A DNA stretch of 64,000 bases from NCBI GenBank assembly GCA_003024785.1, contig PUQB01000128.1:186001-250000 (forward strand), given 5' to 3'. The notes under the pieces were generated by a model. That model worked only from the letters and a program-made list of their open reading frames with translations, was not told where the DNA came from and made no database searches. The DNA comes from Selaginella tamariscina. Lineage: Eukaryota > Streptophyta > Lycopodiopsida > Selaginellales > Selaginellaceae. Both the position numbers and the translations under genes were made by a program. Shown here piece by piece: positions 1-10,421 of this stretch; positions within the stretch are counted from its first letter, which is position 1, and each line of letters opens with the position of its first letter.

Positions 1-1021
1 CTGCTTTGTGGCATTTTTCTAGAAAAATTCTTGCATATTCCACGTTGTATATCTGTAGGCAACCATGTATGATCGCATTCCACGACACCATGTTACGTAC
101 CGGCATTGTATAGAACAAATCCATCGCTTCCTGGCTGTCCCCATTCTGTACGTATCCCGTAAGCATCCCTGTCCATGAAACTACGTCTCTCTCCGGCATC
201 ATATTGAACAGATTTCTTGCGTGGCTTACACACACGTTCATGGAGTACGCTTGTACCAGGGCGTTCCATGAAATAATGCTTCTCTGAGGCATTTCATTGA
301 AGAGAGCCTCCGCAGTTTGTATATCCCCATACTGGGCATTTGCAGTAATCATGATATTCCACGAGACAATGTCCCAACTAGTCATCTTCCTGAATGTCTC
401 TCTAGCTCTTTCAAGTCGGCCATTTTGTATATACCCAATGAGAATCCCCGTCCAGGAAACGGTGTCCCGGTTCGACATATTCCCGAACAGAAACTCCATC
501 TCCTGCAGATGCCCAGACTGGGCATATGCAGTAACCATCGCATTTGTTCCCACAGTGCTCTTCTCCGGCATTCTCTCCAGCAATTCCCGGGCTTCCTGGA
601 GAAAACCCATCTGGGTATACCCTCTGATCATGTGGTTCCATGAGGATGTATCTACAAAATCGGCCCTCTCGAAGAGCTCCCTCGCTTGCTGCATTTGCCC
701 ATTCTGGGCATATGCTGCGATCATGATCTTGATGGAGAAGAAATTGGGTTTCTCGATCTTGCTGAATACGCTGGAGGCTTCTTCCACACATCCACACGCA
801 CCGTACATTTGTACGATGAGGTTTATGAGGAATCGGTCTCTGTCTCTCCCATGTGAGATTATATGAGAATGTACGTGTTTTGCTTGGTGTATGTTTCTTG
901 ATCTTGTTGCTTCGTGGATCAGAGCCTCGTATATACGGCGATCTGTTGGGCATTCTTCTCGAAGTGCTGTTGCTAACACACATAATAATCTCTTCTGAAT
1001 TGGAAGATATCTATATTGCAT
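1..1021 (-). CDS. PLS-class pentatricopeptide repeat (PPR) protein, 5' part
   Basis: One frame is open on the minus strand from ATG at 1021-1019 to the window edge (340 codons, no stop). The ATG is the only possible start, because an in-frame TAG lies two codons upstream. The first 90 residues or so hold a leader and the block ALIHEATRS..IHQAKHVHSH, typical of the region before plant PPR tracts. From about residue 80 onward there are tandem repeats of about 31-35 residues with the signatures MPERDVVSWT, NGQMQQARELFE and IISWNALVQAY, alternating P, L and S types. PPR proteins bind organellar RNA one base per repeat, and PLS members commonly act in C-to-U editing, stability or splicing in plastids or mitochondria. 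The C-terminal E/DYW part, if any, lies outside the window, so an editing role is inferred. There is no intron and no frameshift, unlike everything else coding here. Confidence 0.93.
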   Translation of the reverse strand, partial: MQYRYLPIQKRLLCVLATALREECPTDRRIYEALIHEATRSRNIHQAKHVHSHIISHGRDRDRFLINLIVQMYGACGCVEEASSVFSKIEKPNFFSIKIMIAAYAQNGQMQQARELFERADFVDTSSWNHMIRGYTQMGFLQEARELLERMPEKSTVGTNAMVTAYAQSGHLQEMEFLFGNMSNRDTVSWTGILIGYIQNGRLERARETFRKMTSWDIVSWNIMITANAQYGDIQTAEALFNEMPQRSIISWNALVQAYSMNVCVSHARNLFNMMPERDVVSWTGMLTGYVQNGDSQEAMDLFYTMPVRNMVSWNAIIHGCLQIYNVEYARIFLEKCHKA

Positions 1022-2690
1022 ATGCTAGATATGTGTGTGCGTGCGCGTGTGTTTGAAGGGAGTATACACGCACGAGCTGCACATATACAAGGTATGTTCA
1101 TGTTACATTTATTTAATAAGATGCATACTAAGTCTTTAAATTATAATTTAATTATAGACGTTTATGTACAAATATATGTATAAGCTATATACATAATATA
1201 TATAAGTTTATACTTAAATATAACTTAAATTCGGAAAAACTACTTCATAAGCATTTTTGTTTCATTAAATAATTTTATTAACTTAATTTAGAACATTTAT
1301 AATGAATTTAAACAGAATGGTATATTGTATATTTATGTATATTTATTGTATATTTATGTATATACAGAATGGTTTACATGTATCAAAATTGATTTGCTTT
1401 TCTATTTTAATGAAAGAAACTATATTTTAAGAATTTTTTTTTATTTTTAATACAAGAAAAAGAGGGTATATCCTCTTTTCTTGTATTAAAAATGTATCTC
1501 TCTCTCTCTCTATATATATATCTATCTATCTATCTATCTATGAGCATGTATATACATATAATTTAAGATTTTCTATACATAAAACATTTTAAGTTTTACA
1601 TTCATATGATTTATACATGTAAATGAACAAATTACTTCTAATTATTATATACAAATATCTGTATAAGTTATATACATAATATATAAACACTTTAAACAAG
1701 TTTATACTTAATAAGTATAGGTTATAAGTCTTACAGTTTACACATTGTATACTTTAATAATAAAAACTAAGGTCAATTAATCTTGCAAAACTGATTGCAA
1801 TTTCCTAATTGCAGCTAAATATCGTAAATTAAAACATATATAATGATTTAAACATACTTAACAAATCTTTTTAAATTATAATTCGTAATATTATATATAC
1901 ATATATTATATAAATATTTGCCTAAATAATCAAACATGGGGTTAGATCACAACACGTTTAAGAAGCTATTGGAAAACGTTAAGGAGGTGAAGAATCAGTA
2001 CGTGTGTACACACACAAAGATTAACTTTTGAAAAGCTTATATATGTTTCAAAATCCAAAGTGGTTGAGGTATCTTCTTTCAATATATTCTGCATACATAC
2101 ATACATATCAAATTATGAAGTTATTTGACATTTAAGCATAAAGTATATCTATGATACACACACACACATATATAATTAACATACTGTATAATAATTTATA
2201 TGTAAATGTTGTACAGAAGCATAACTTAATTATTATTTTATGGTTTAGCCATTTATACTGCATATGGTGCTAAATATTGTCTCCTTATAAAGGAATTAAT
2301 TAAGGTTTAGATCAAATAAAGTATTACTTTTGGAGTCTGAGTAATTACTCGTTGCTTAACATATATTACTTATTATTGCATTGTCATTATGTTTTTCAAG
2401 AGTTCTTATTAAAGCTTTCATAAGAGTCAATTCTATTACTTTCACTCGATATAAACTATAAAATAATGCTTGGCTACCTCACTCTCGTAAAGTTTGCATT
2501 ACTTAAAGGTATTTTTCATCATTTGAAGAGCTAATGTACTCTGTTCCTTAATTTTTATTATAGTTTTCAACTCTTTTTTAATATTAGTCATCCAAACATT
2601 ATTAAAATTATCACTATGTAAAAAACACAAGTTATGAAGAACATAACATGTAATTACTTAATTTGGCACATACTTTAATTTGTTATCATT
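1022..2690. other. AT-rich upstream interval without genes
   Basis: I see no coding signal. The stretch is strongly AT-rich with short (TC)n, (TA)n and (TATC)n runs near 1498-1540 and a CA run near 2157-2170. It includes the 5' flank of the divergent PPR gene; no core promoter element can be assigned with confidence. Confidence 0.6.
1443..1493. repeat. Short near-perfect inverted repeat (hairpin)
   Basis: Arms of 22-23 bases (1443-1465 and 1472-1493) are reverse complements except for one extra A in the left arm, separated by about 6 bases. It could be the remnant of a foldback element or a transcription hairpin; no known family is recognised. Confidence 0.7.
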
Positions 2691-2699
2691 TGTGGCCTA

Positions 2700-3270
2700 G
2701 GATATATGTTAAAGCAGGAATTAACCCATACTTTAACTTTTTATCATTTGTAAATATTAAAGCAAGAATTAGCCCATCTTGCAAGTTTCAAACTTACACC
2801 CTAAAAGGCCTTGTTATCATTTGTGGCCCAAGATAGATGCTAAAGCAAGAACTTGCACGAGTAGGAGCTTGTGCGACCTCTATCCCATCATGCAAGTTCC
2901 AAACTTATGCCCTAAAAGGCCTTTAGCTTGTTATCATTTGTGGCCTAAGAACTTGCACGAGAACTTGCACAACCTCTATACCCTAAAAGGCGTGGCCCAA
3001 AATAAGTTTAAAACTTGCAACCTTCGCATTATTAATACATTGCTCTAACCAACTGAGCTAATGAGCCTTAATTGGCTTTGTATTGGGAGGGAGGAGTGAA
3101 AAGGCCCATGCGCTTGTAGTGAAGCGGGACTACCTAGGCTAGATTGGGGCCAAGTGCCATCCCCTCACATGGCCCACAATAGAAATTGGTGCATTATTGG
3201 TATGGTGGCACAGAGTCGCAAGTTTGGTTCTAAGGTATCACACACTTCCCACCCCCTGGAACACTATCCT
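2700..3270 (-). repeat. tRNA-Ile-containing repeat monomer (decayed)
   Basis: This matches the monomers of the 9.7-14.1 kb array. Several partial tRNA T-arm-like units (for example 2779-2800 and 2890-2915) precede a decayed tRNA-Ile at 2993-3067. The monomer's characteristic spacer follows, with the GGGAGGGAGGAGTGAAAAGG block at 3089-3108 and the GGTATGGTGGCACAGAG block near 3199-3215. It is cut at its right side by retroelement DNA. The stretch 3270-3335 itself resembles internal LTR-A sequence, so an older LTR fragment lies here. Confidence 0.75.
2993..3067 (-). pseudogene. tRNA-Ile(AAU) pseudogene
   Basis: Read on the minus strand it begins GGCTCATTAGCTCAGTTGG, keeps the D-arm and an AAT anticodon in the loop, and has a T-arm-like end. 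The anticodon stem is mispaired and the 3' acceptor strand no longer matches the 5' strand. It is a decayed relative of the copies at 10.3-14.1 kb. Confidence 0.75.
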
Positions 3271-3335
3271 TTCCATGCTTGCCAGCAAGTTAACAAACCA
3301 GAGGAATTAATTAACTTCTTGGACGTGATGTACCC

Positions 3336-4247
3336 TGTCAGAGTTTTACCTGGTGCCACAAAGGCGGCTTGCCAGGTGCCAACCCTAGAATCCCCTCTCT
3401 GGAAACCCCACGGAATCTGGTAAAGTAATCCGTATTAGGAACCCGACCCTTAGGAACTTAAACCCCTAGTTGACCAAGTCCACGAACGAGGCTCACCTTG
3501 TGAATCAGGACACGCGGACTAGCTGAGCTATGGGTATTGTTCCTAGCTTGGCGTGGTTGAGGCGCGCCAATGCGGAACGTGAACTCGGGCAACGCCTTTG
3601 AGCTTGCGAGCAGGTTTTCGGCCAAGGAATTTGACTAACTCCTTGGAAGTAACGTACTCCCATCACAAAGGCGATCCTGCCAACGATAAGGATAGTCTAA
3701 CCCAAAGGTGGGTTGTACCCCTATCGTGGTATTGGCGGCACAAAAAGGGTTGTGCCTTGACGACACAAGCTTAGCTTGCACGGTAAGGAGGTTAACAAGC
3801 TCTCTTTTGAACCCAGGAAGCCTCACTACATATACTCTACCTTATTTATGTGACGGACCCCCCCCCCCCCTGTTTACCTAAGTGAGTAAGTGGGCTGGCA
3901 CGGAAATGCCAGCCCTTAGAGAAAATGGTTGTCCTAACCTAACCCTAAACCTAACCCCTAGGGGGGGTTTAGGGCATGGGGTTAGGGCAACCCCCTTATT
4001 TTGACTATATTTTACGAAGAACCCTAATCTGGAACGTCAAAAGGGGGAGAGTTTTTAGAAGGTAAGTTCTAGCTTCGCCTAGAGTTTCCTGCAAATACCT
4101 AATGACACTCGACTAGACCATCACTAGATACCCAAGTGCACTAAACGGGCCTGTTTCCTATTACATCTAGTGTTCATCACACAACTCGATAAGTAACAAC
4201 AATCAAACCCCAAAGTAAAGGGTCGAGTCATAGTAAAAACTATGACA
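3336..4247 (-). repeat. LTR family A (3' LTR of the deleted element)
   Basis: It begins TGTCAGAG and ends CTATGACA on the plus strand, so it has TG...CA termini. It carries the family landmarks: the GTGCC/CCAGGTGCC block at the start, a C10 tract at 3858-3867, telomere-like CCTAACCCTAAACC text at 3937-3956 and the terminal hairpin TCATAGTAAAAACTATGA. The purine-rich tract expected before a 3' LTR is present on the minus strand at 4248-4262. Confidence 0.88.
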
Positions 4248-4689
4248 CATTCCTCGCCTTTGAAATGTCAATGTCCTTGTTGACGTCTAACTCCAAGACT
4301 AGACTAGGTTAAGAAAAATTAATTGAAAACTAACACTAATCACTCTATGTGGAGTCAGCAAAAAGTTCATAAGTTTTTATTACCCCCCTTGCATTACGCG
4401 AAGCCAAATACTTCAGAACCGTGTTCACTAAGCAAGAACTTAGCTGCCGGAGGCACCACCTACGACAAGAAGTCATTTGGAGACCTTTTGTACGTCTACA
4501 AAGTCTGTCACCCGACACAGACAACATGTTAGTTAATTTCTTTTAATTAACTAGAATTTATATTGGAGGCCTCTAGTTAATGTTGTCTGTCGGCCCCTAG
4601 GTTAAGAAGAAATAACTTTATTTCTTAATTAGTTTAAGACCTCGCCTCAAACTCATTCACCAACTCCATCGTGTTCTACAGATTCTCTA

Positions 4690-5208
4690 ATGGTTCCCAT
4701 GTCGACTCGCATGCCGAGTACCCTTTCCACTTAACAAGATATTCACGTTTACGTTTTCGCCGTCCTTGAATGTTTGCCCCTTTAATATCACCTCAACTTC
4801 AAATTCTTTCTCCTCACCAACTAACTCTGGAGGCGGATGTAAACTATGATATCTATGTGGATGTTTCTCATTCTTGTGGAATGTTCGAGCAAGTTGACAT
4901 GAAACACATTGTGTATTGTTCCCAACTCTAGAGGAAGATCTAACCCATAAGCCACTTTCCCTACTCGCTTCACCACCTTGTATGGGCCTATGTAGTGCGA
5001 TAGAAACTTCTTCAAAAGAGTCGTTGGAACCTTTAGGTTTCTGGTACTCAACAATACCATATCCTCAACCTAATACTCTACATCTCGTCAATGCTTATCG
5101 TACTGCTAACGATACCTTTCCTGTGCTGCAGTCATTGCTTGACAAGCAGCTTCCCATGTCCGATACAACTGTCTAGTGAACTCTGCTATAGAGGGAACTC
5201 GATTGACA
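4690..5208 (-). pseudogene. Integrase C-terminus plus chromodomain (family A)
   Basis: Minus-strand translation gives the integrase C-terminal segment with VLLSTRNLKVP, FLSHYIGPYKVVKRVGKVAY and IHNVFHVNLL, which are hallmarks of Ty3/gypsy integrases. Downstream, in two frames, come EKEFEVEVILKG and then EYLVKWKGYSACESTW, which is a chromodomain; a frameshift near 4770 separates them. Chromodomains of chromoviruses guide integration to chromatin marks. This copy cannot be expressed as one protein. Confidence 0.88.
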
Positions 5209-5294
5209 TGGATCAGCCTCATCCATCTTCTCATTTGAGCCTCTATGACAGCCCTCTCTGCCTCAGGCTCTAGTTGCTTTCTTTTGCTCATCGT
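5209..5294 (-). pseudogene. gag N-terminus remnant (family A)
   Basis: The minus-strand translation starts MSKRKQLEPEAERAV, the same start as gag of the copy at 53.1-53.3 kb (MSKRKQPEPEAERAV). After about 25 residues it runs directly into integrase sequence because of the internal deletion. Confidence 0.8.
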
Positions 5295-5602
5295 ATTGAA
5301 CCCTAATTTCAACACTCAGAGAATATGCTTGGAATATTCCCAATGTGAAGTTGGAAACACCTTGCACAGGTTGTACACCCACACACATCAGCTTAAACCA
5401 GCATAAGACTTTTGGACATACCTAGAATCTCACGCCGACTCACTGAGCAAGTATTCTTCGAAGTTTGACAACTCACAGGATCAAACTCTCTGCGTAGAAT
5501 ATAGACATGTCAACCAAAAGCAATAGAGTATATCAAGAATTTAGAGTTATCTAAACACTGAATCACCCTACGACTTAAGGCAATCCTACTGAACACAGAG
5601 AA

Positions 5603-5617
5603 CTTGCTCCGGTACCA
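5603..5617 (-). promoter_or_regulatory. Primer-binding site of family A
   Basis: Just inside the 5' LTR on the minus strand is TGGTACCGGAGCAAG. It resembles the complement of the 3' end of plant initiator tRNA-Met (TGGTATCAGAGCCAG), the usual primer of plant Ty3/gypsy elements, with a few mismatches. Two bases separate it from the LTR. Confidence 0.65.
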
Positions 5618-5619
5618 AT

Positions 5620-6548
5620 TGTCAGAGTTTTTACCTAGTGCCACAAAGGCAGCTTGCTAGGTGGCCAACCCTGGAATCCCCTCTTTGGAAACTCCACGAA
5701 TCTGGTAAAGTAACCCGTATTAGGAACCCGACCTTTAGGAACTTAAGCCCCTAGCTGACCAAGTCCACGAACAAGGCTCACCTTGTGAATCAGGACACGC
5801 AGACTAGCCGAGCTATGGGTATCTTCCTAGCTTAGAGTGGTTGAGGCGGCCGCTGCGGAACGTGAACTCAGGCAACGCCTTTGAGCTTGCGAGCAGGTTT
5901 TCGGGCCAAGGAATCTGACTAACTTCTTAGAAGTAACATACTCTCGTCACAAAGGTGCAATCCTGCTAACGATAAGGATAGTCTAACCCAAAGGTGGACA
6001 TACCCCTATCGTATGGTAGTTAGGGCGGCACAACAGAGGGTTGCGCCTTGACGACACAAGCTTAGCTTGCACAAGTAAGAGGTTAACGAGCTCTCTTTGA
6101 ACCCAGGAAGCCTCACTACATATACTCTACCTTATTGTGACGGACTCCCCCCCCCCCCCGTTTACCTAAGTGAGTAAGTGGGTTGGCACAGAAATGCCAG
6201 CCCTTAGACAAAATGGTTGTCCTAACCTAACCCTAAAACCTAACCCCTAGGGGGTTTGGGCGTGGGTTACGGCAACCCTAGGTTAGGTAACCATAAAGGT
6301 GTCCCTTAACAAGCTATATTTTGTGAAGAACCCTAATCTGGAACGTCAAAACGGGGGAGTTTCTAGAAGGTATGCTTCGCCTAGAGTTTCCTACAAATAC
6401 CTAATGACACCCGGCCGGACCATCACTAGATACCCAAGTGCACTAAATGGGCATGTTTCCTACTACATCTAGGGTTCGTCACACAACTCGGTAAGTAACA
6501 ACAATTAAACCCCAAAGGAAAGGTCGAGTCATAGTTAAATCTATAACA
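5620..6548 (-). repeat. LTR family A (5' LTR of the deleted element)
   Basis: Same landmarks as the LTR at 3336-4247: TGTCAGAG start, C tract near 6147-6158 and telomere-like text near 6224-6246. The terminal hairpin is decayed, reading TCATAGTTAAATCTATAACA. The two LTRs differ at many places, so the element is not recent. Confidence 0.85.
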
Positions 6549-6840
6549 CACCTGGTCACAAGTGGCAAGGTTGATGCGATAACTAGCTGCATCAACAAAC
6601 TGGCACATGTAGGGAGATATGCTGGTAGGGCAGGGAAATAAGGAGGTTTATTAGCTGGGCATGGCACCCGCAAAGGGATGCCAAGTAGAGGGGTAGAATC
6701 CCTAGAACTCGGTGTGGCGGCAATGAGTAGTGGGACTTGCCGAAAATAGACTGCCCTTCTATCTAATGCCCATGGATGCTTTGCAATTGCATAATTCTCA
6801 TTTATTTGCAAGGCAAAGTCTTGGGGATGCTTCATAGTTT
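6549..6840 (-). repeat. tRNA-Val remnant and its upstream spacer
   Basis: On the minus strand this holds the spacer that precedes tRNA-Val elsewhere in the window (GGCAAGTCCCACTACTC block, about 6725-6745; compare 38440-38480 and 46330-46350), followed by a badly decayed tRNA-Val 5' half at about 6555-6607. It is probably the continuation of the monomer interrupted by the retroelement. Confidence 0.65.
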
Positions 6841-7587
6841 AACTGCATATTAATACTTCTTATATATTTATATACTGCTATATACACATACATAACATTA
6901 TATTATCATGAGTTTGATATCTCTAGCTATGTACAAATATAGGTATACAAATACAAAATCATGATATATTCATGGAATTATAATCTGTATAGTATATACT
7001 AGCATACAAAGATACATAAAATATGCACCCAAACTAGTCACCCTATTCTATTTACATAAGATATAACATATATTAATATAGAATAGATATACATAGCCAA
7101 ACATAAAATATAGTAAGTGATTATATATTTATATCTATAATTTTTATAAATTGCATATACTTTGTAATACACTCAGAAAGTTTTTATACACTATATTACA
7201 GATTAGTTTATACTATGTTACACTTAACAAAAATGTATTAAATAGAAATATCGTGACCAATATTAACTTCATACATTATATATCACTACAAATTAATACA
7301 GTATCTAATGATAATACCCATAAACACTATTTACTCTATAGCACAACTTATCTAACAAACACAAAATTTTCTAGATCTTACTTGGTTGTAGCTTGTTGTT
7401 GCACCTTTGATGTAGCTATGAGTACTATTAAGCTACTTGATTGTCCTCTTGAGGGTTGGCATAGCAATTCCATCTGTCATGAATTTTCTTCCATCTATCA
7501 TGAATTTTCTTGGGTGTGCTTGCTGTCACATCACCTCATTTCCCACTAAACCTTAAAAACCTTTTTTTAAGCCACGTGTACGGCTAG
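6841..7587. other. AT-rich interval without genes
   Basis: Low-complexity AT-rich DNA. A frame of 132 codons at 7151-7549 has the composition of AT-rich non-coding DNA and matches no family I recognise. Confidence 0.55.
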
Positions 7588-9329
7588 TGTCAGAGTTTTA
7601 ACCTGGGAGCTAACACATGGCAATATATGGCTGCCAAGTCGCCTTTCGACATCAATTCTCAGTGTGAGCAACGCTAAGTCTTACAAGATGACCCTAAGAG
7701 CTGTTTCTCACTACATTAGGGCTTGTCAACATAGTACAGTAGGTAACAATATCAATGTCCAAAGTCTCAAATGCTTAGTTAAATAGAAGACTTAGAGTAA
7801 TACCCTAAGCCCCTAGAATGACCATCCCCGAACCCTAGAGGATATCCCGAGTAGACTTTAGGATCCTACCTAATAGACCGAGACAAGCTCATGCCCTAAC
7901 CCTACAAAGGAGATGTGTCTCACACATACCCCCGTAATAGAGCTAAGGCATTGTCACTTACCCCTTGAGGAATCACCCTCATCCGGGAGAATAATCCCTT
8001 TAGGGTGACAAGGGGTACTTTGAACCACGACTAACCCTTAAGGGTTTGAGTGGCCAAGTCATACCCTAGACCTAGGGCTAGTACTTTGTGAGGACATGAG
8101 TGTGCGCTGTAGGCGAACACGAATGTTCTGCTAAGAAAACTTTCTAAGGTTAGGTTTTGTTAACCCTAAGTACATGACCTTGCGAGTGCTTCACGAAAGG
8201 GCTTCTACTAATGAGCTTAGGTTGTTCAACCCTTAGATCCTAAGGAGAACACCCCCTAGCCAGGTGTGCCAAAGCACACCTAGTTACGAGACATAATCTC
8301 CTTGAGCAGATGCCTAAGGTTTAGCACCCTAGTGCGAACACAAGCATGCATGTTTACTAGAGTATCTAATCCCTTGGTGACAAACTCATGACATGACCCT
8401 AAAGGGCATGCCTCGGGCGTTGTATCATGTGACGTTTAGCCCAGTGTCACATCTCCATGTGACACTGCCTTCCACGATGTGGGCTATCATGCCATAGCCC
8501 TTAGATTCAAGAGTTGCACCAAGTGCCACAAACGTGGCTCTTAAATGCCAACTCTAGAACCCTTTAGTGAACCCTCAGGAACTGGGTAATGTGAACCTGT
8601 CAAACAAGATCCACGCCCATGGTTGGACAAGGACACGAATGTGCCTTACTTGCCATGAGTGCTACACTTAGCTTGATGTGGAGGAGGAGGCTGGAGACAA
8701 GCCTCAACCTCTACCTCTTGGAATGTGCATTCTAATAAGACCTTTAGGCATGGATTCACCAACATTAAGGGTGTGCTACCCCGAAGGTGGGATGTACCCC
8801 TGTCATCTAGAAGTTAGGGCGGCACAACAGAGGGTTGTGCCTTAACGACATAAGCTAAAGCTTGCACAGCAGAAGAGCAACAAACTAGTCATGAACCCAG
8901 GAGCTCTCCTACTACATACTCTACCTTATTATGTGACAGAGCCCCCCCCCCCGTTTTCCTGTTTACATAAGTGGGCTGGCACAGAATCTCATTCCCAGAG
9001 GGAATATACTTGGTGAGTTATCCATCAACCCCTAAACAACATGTCAAACCTAGGGTTATTTTAAACATATCCGACATGTTGAACTCACTAGAAATAACCA
9101 TTAACCCAATTAGGACACGAAAAACCAAGGTAATAGTTCTCTAAATGGAAATGTTAGCTTCGCCTAGAGTTTCTTGCAAATACCTAATGACACCCGGTCA
9201 GACCATTACTAGATACCCAAATGCACTAAGCAGGCATGTTTTCTCTACACTAGGGCTTATCAACATAGTACAGTAGGTAATAACAGTCAACGTCCAAAGT
9301 AAAGGGGAGTCATAGTAAAAACTATGACA
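7588..9329 (-). mobile_element. Solo LTR, family B, with perfect 5-bp target duplication
   Basis: It starts TGTCAGAGTTTTAACC and ends CTATGACA, flanked by GCTAG on both sides (7583-7587 and 9330-9334), so its borders are exact. Length is 1742 bp. There is no interior, so it is a solo LTR left by recombination, or a non-coding element. The second half shares with family A the C-rich tract (8941-8953) and the terminal hairpin; the first half is specific to B. Confidence 0.9.
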
Positions 9330-9334
9330 GCTAG

Positions 9335-10347
9335 GGCTCCTAAGTTGACCCACAGAATCCCAAGCTAAGAATCAGAGCCTGGGGCACTCTTAGGTCAACC
9401 CGAACAAATTCTGGGCCCCAATTGCCACATAAAACATGAGAGGACCCAAATTTTCTCAAGTCCCCCCCCCCCCCACATGTAACATTGCTCTAAAAAGGTT
9501 TAGTGGTTCGAAACGGCACCCACAAAGGGATGCCGTTGGCAAAGGGGCAATAGCCTTGGAACCTAGCGTGGCGGTAGCAAGTGGTGAGAGTTGTCGAAAA
9601 CAAACCGCCCTTCCGTCCAATGCATGCGAATGCTTTGTATTTGCACCACAATTCAATGGATATGAATTCCCACCACAGTCAATGGATATGGGTTTGCATG
9701 GTGCAACAAATACTTCCCCGTGGAGGCCATAGCTCTATTGCCCTAAGTGCATGTTCTTAGAATATACCTTGGATGTCGCCCTAAATGTTGCTAAAATATT
9801 CCCTAGATGTTAGATACTCTCATTAGATATTCCTAAAATATTCCATGGATGCTAAAGCAAGAATTAGCCCATCATGCAATGGGTTCGCATGGTGGAACAA
9901 ATACTTTCAGAGTGTGCTATCCTGTGGAGGCCAAAGCTTTGTTACCCTAAGTGCATATTCATGGAATATCCCTTGGATGTTGCCCTAAATGTTGCTAAAA
10001 TATTCCTTGGATGTTAGATACTTTTAAGCATGTCTTAGTAGATATTCCTAGAATATTTCATGAATGCTAAAGCAAAAATTAGCCCATCATGCAAATTCAG
10101 AACTTGCACGACCTCTACGCCCTAAAAGGCGTGGCCCATTAAGAATTAACCCATCACGTAAGTTTCAAACTTGTGCGACCTTGAAACTTGCGTGACCTCT
10201 TCGCCCTGAAAGGCGTGGCCCAAGATATTCCCCTCTATGCCGTAAAACGTTTAGCCCAACAAGAATTAATTCCCCTCTATGCCCTTAAAAGTGTGGCCCA
10301 ACAAGAATTAGCCCATCACGCAAGTTCCAAACTAAGTATAAAATAAG
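9335..10347 (-). repeat. tRNA-Val spacer and degenerate subrepeats
   Basis: 9500-9680 is the spacer that normally precedes tRNA-Val (minus). From about 9740 on come degenerate subrepeats built around CTTGGATGT, GCTAAAATATTCC and TTAGCCCATCA blocks, then T-arm-like units at 10085-10330. 9335-9480 has no recognisable content apart from a C tract at 9463-9475. Confidence 0.6.
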
Positions 10348-10421
10348 TGGCCCATGCAAGTTTTGAACTTGCAACCTTCGTGTTATTAGCACGACGCTCT
10401 GACCAACTGAACTAATGAGCC
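10348..10421 (-). tRNA. tRNA-Ile(AAU)
   Basis: Read on the minus strand: acceptor GGCTCAT pairs with ATGGGCC (one G-U), D-arm GTTC/GAGC, anticodon stem TCGTG/CACGA perfect around loop CTAATAA, T-stem GCAAG/CTTGC perfect. 74 nt, no intron. The D-arm deviates (TTAGTTCAGTTGG, usually TAGCTCAGTTGG), which weakens the A box. Structurally plausible, function unproven. Confidence 0.8.

Larger units (their letters stand above)
3336..6548 (-). mobile_element. Ty3/gypsy chromovirus family A, internally deleted copy
   Basis: Two LTRs in the same direction (3336-4247 and 5620-6548) flank 1.37 kb of interior. On the minus strand the order is 5' LTR, primer-binding site, gag start, integrase end, chromodomain, 3' LTR. 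Protease, reverse transcriptase, RNase H and most of integrase are missing: at about 5208-5211 the sequence jumps from the start of gag to the C-terminal part of integrase. Compared with the longer copy at 47.3-53.5 kb this is a deletion of about 4.1 kb (between positions equivalent to 49110 and 53222). The flanking 5-mers (TACCC and CACCT) match only partly, so the target duplication is uncertain. Confidence 0.88.

Noticed and set aside
411..983. 190-codon minus-strand frame over the PPR region
   Set aside because: It is a shadow in another frame; the PPR repeats read continuously in the frame starting at 1021.
3937..3980. True telomere or interstitial telomere fusion
   Set aside because: Only a few degenerate CCCTAAA-like units, repeated at the same place in every A LTR; they are part of the LTR.
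7151..7549. 132-codon frame between retroelements
   Set aside because: Composition (Asn, Ile, Tyr, Leu rich) follows the local AT content; no domain or start context stands out.
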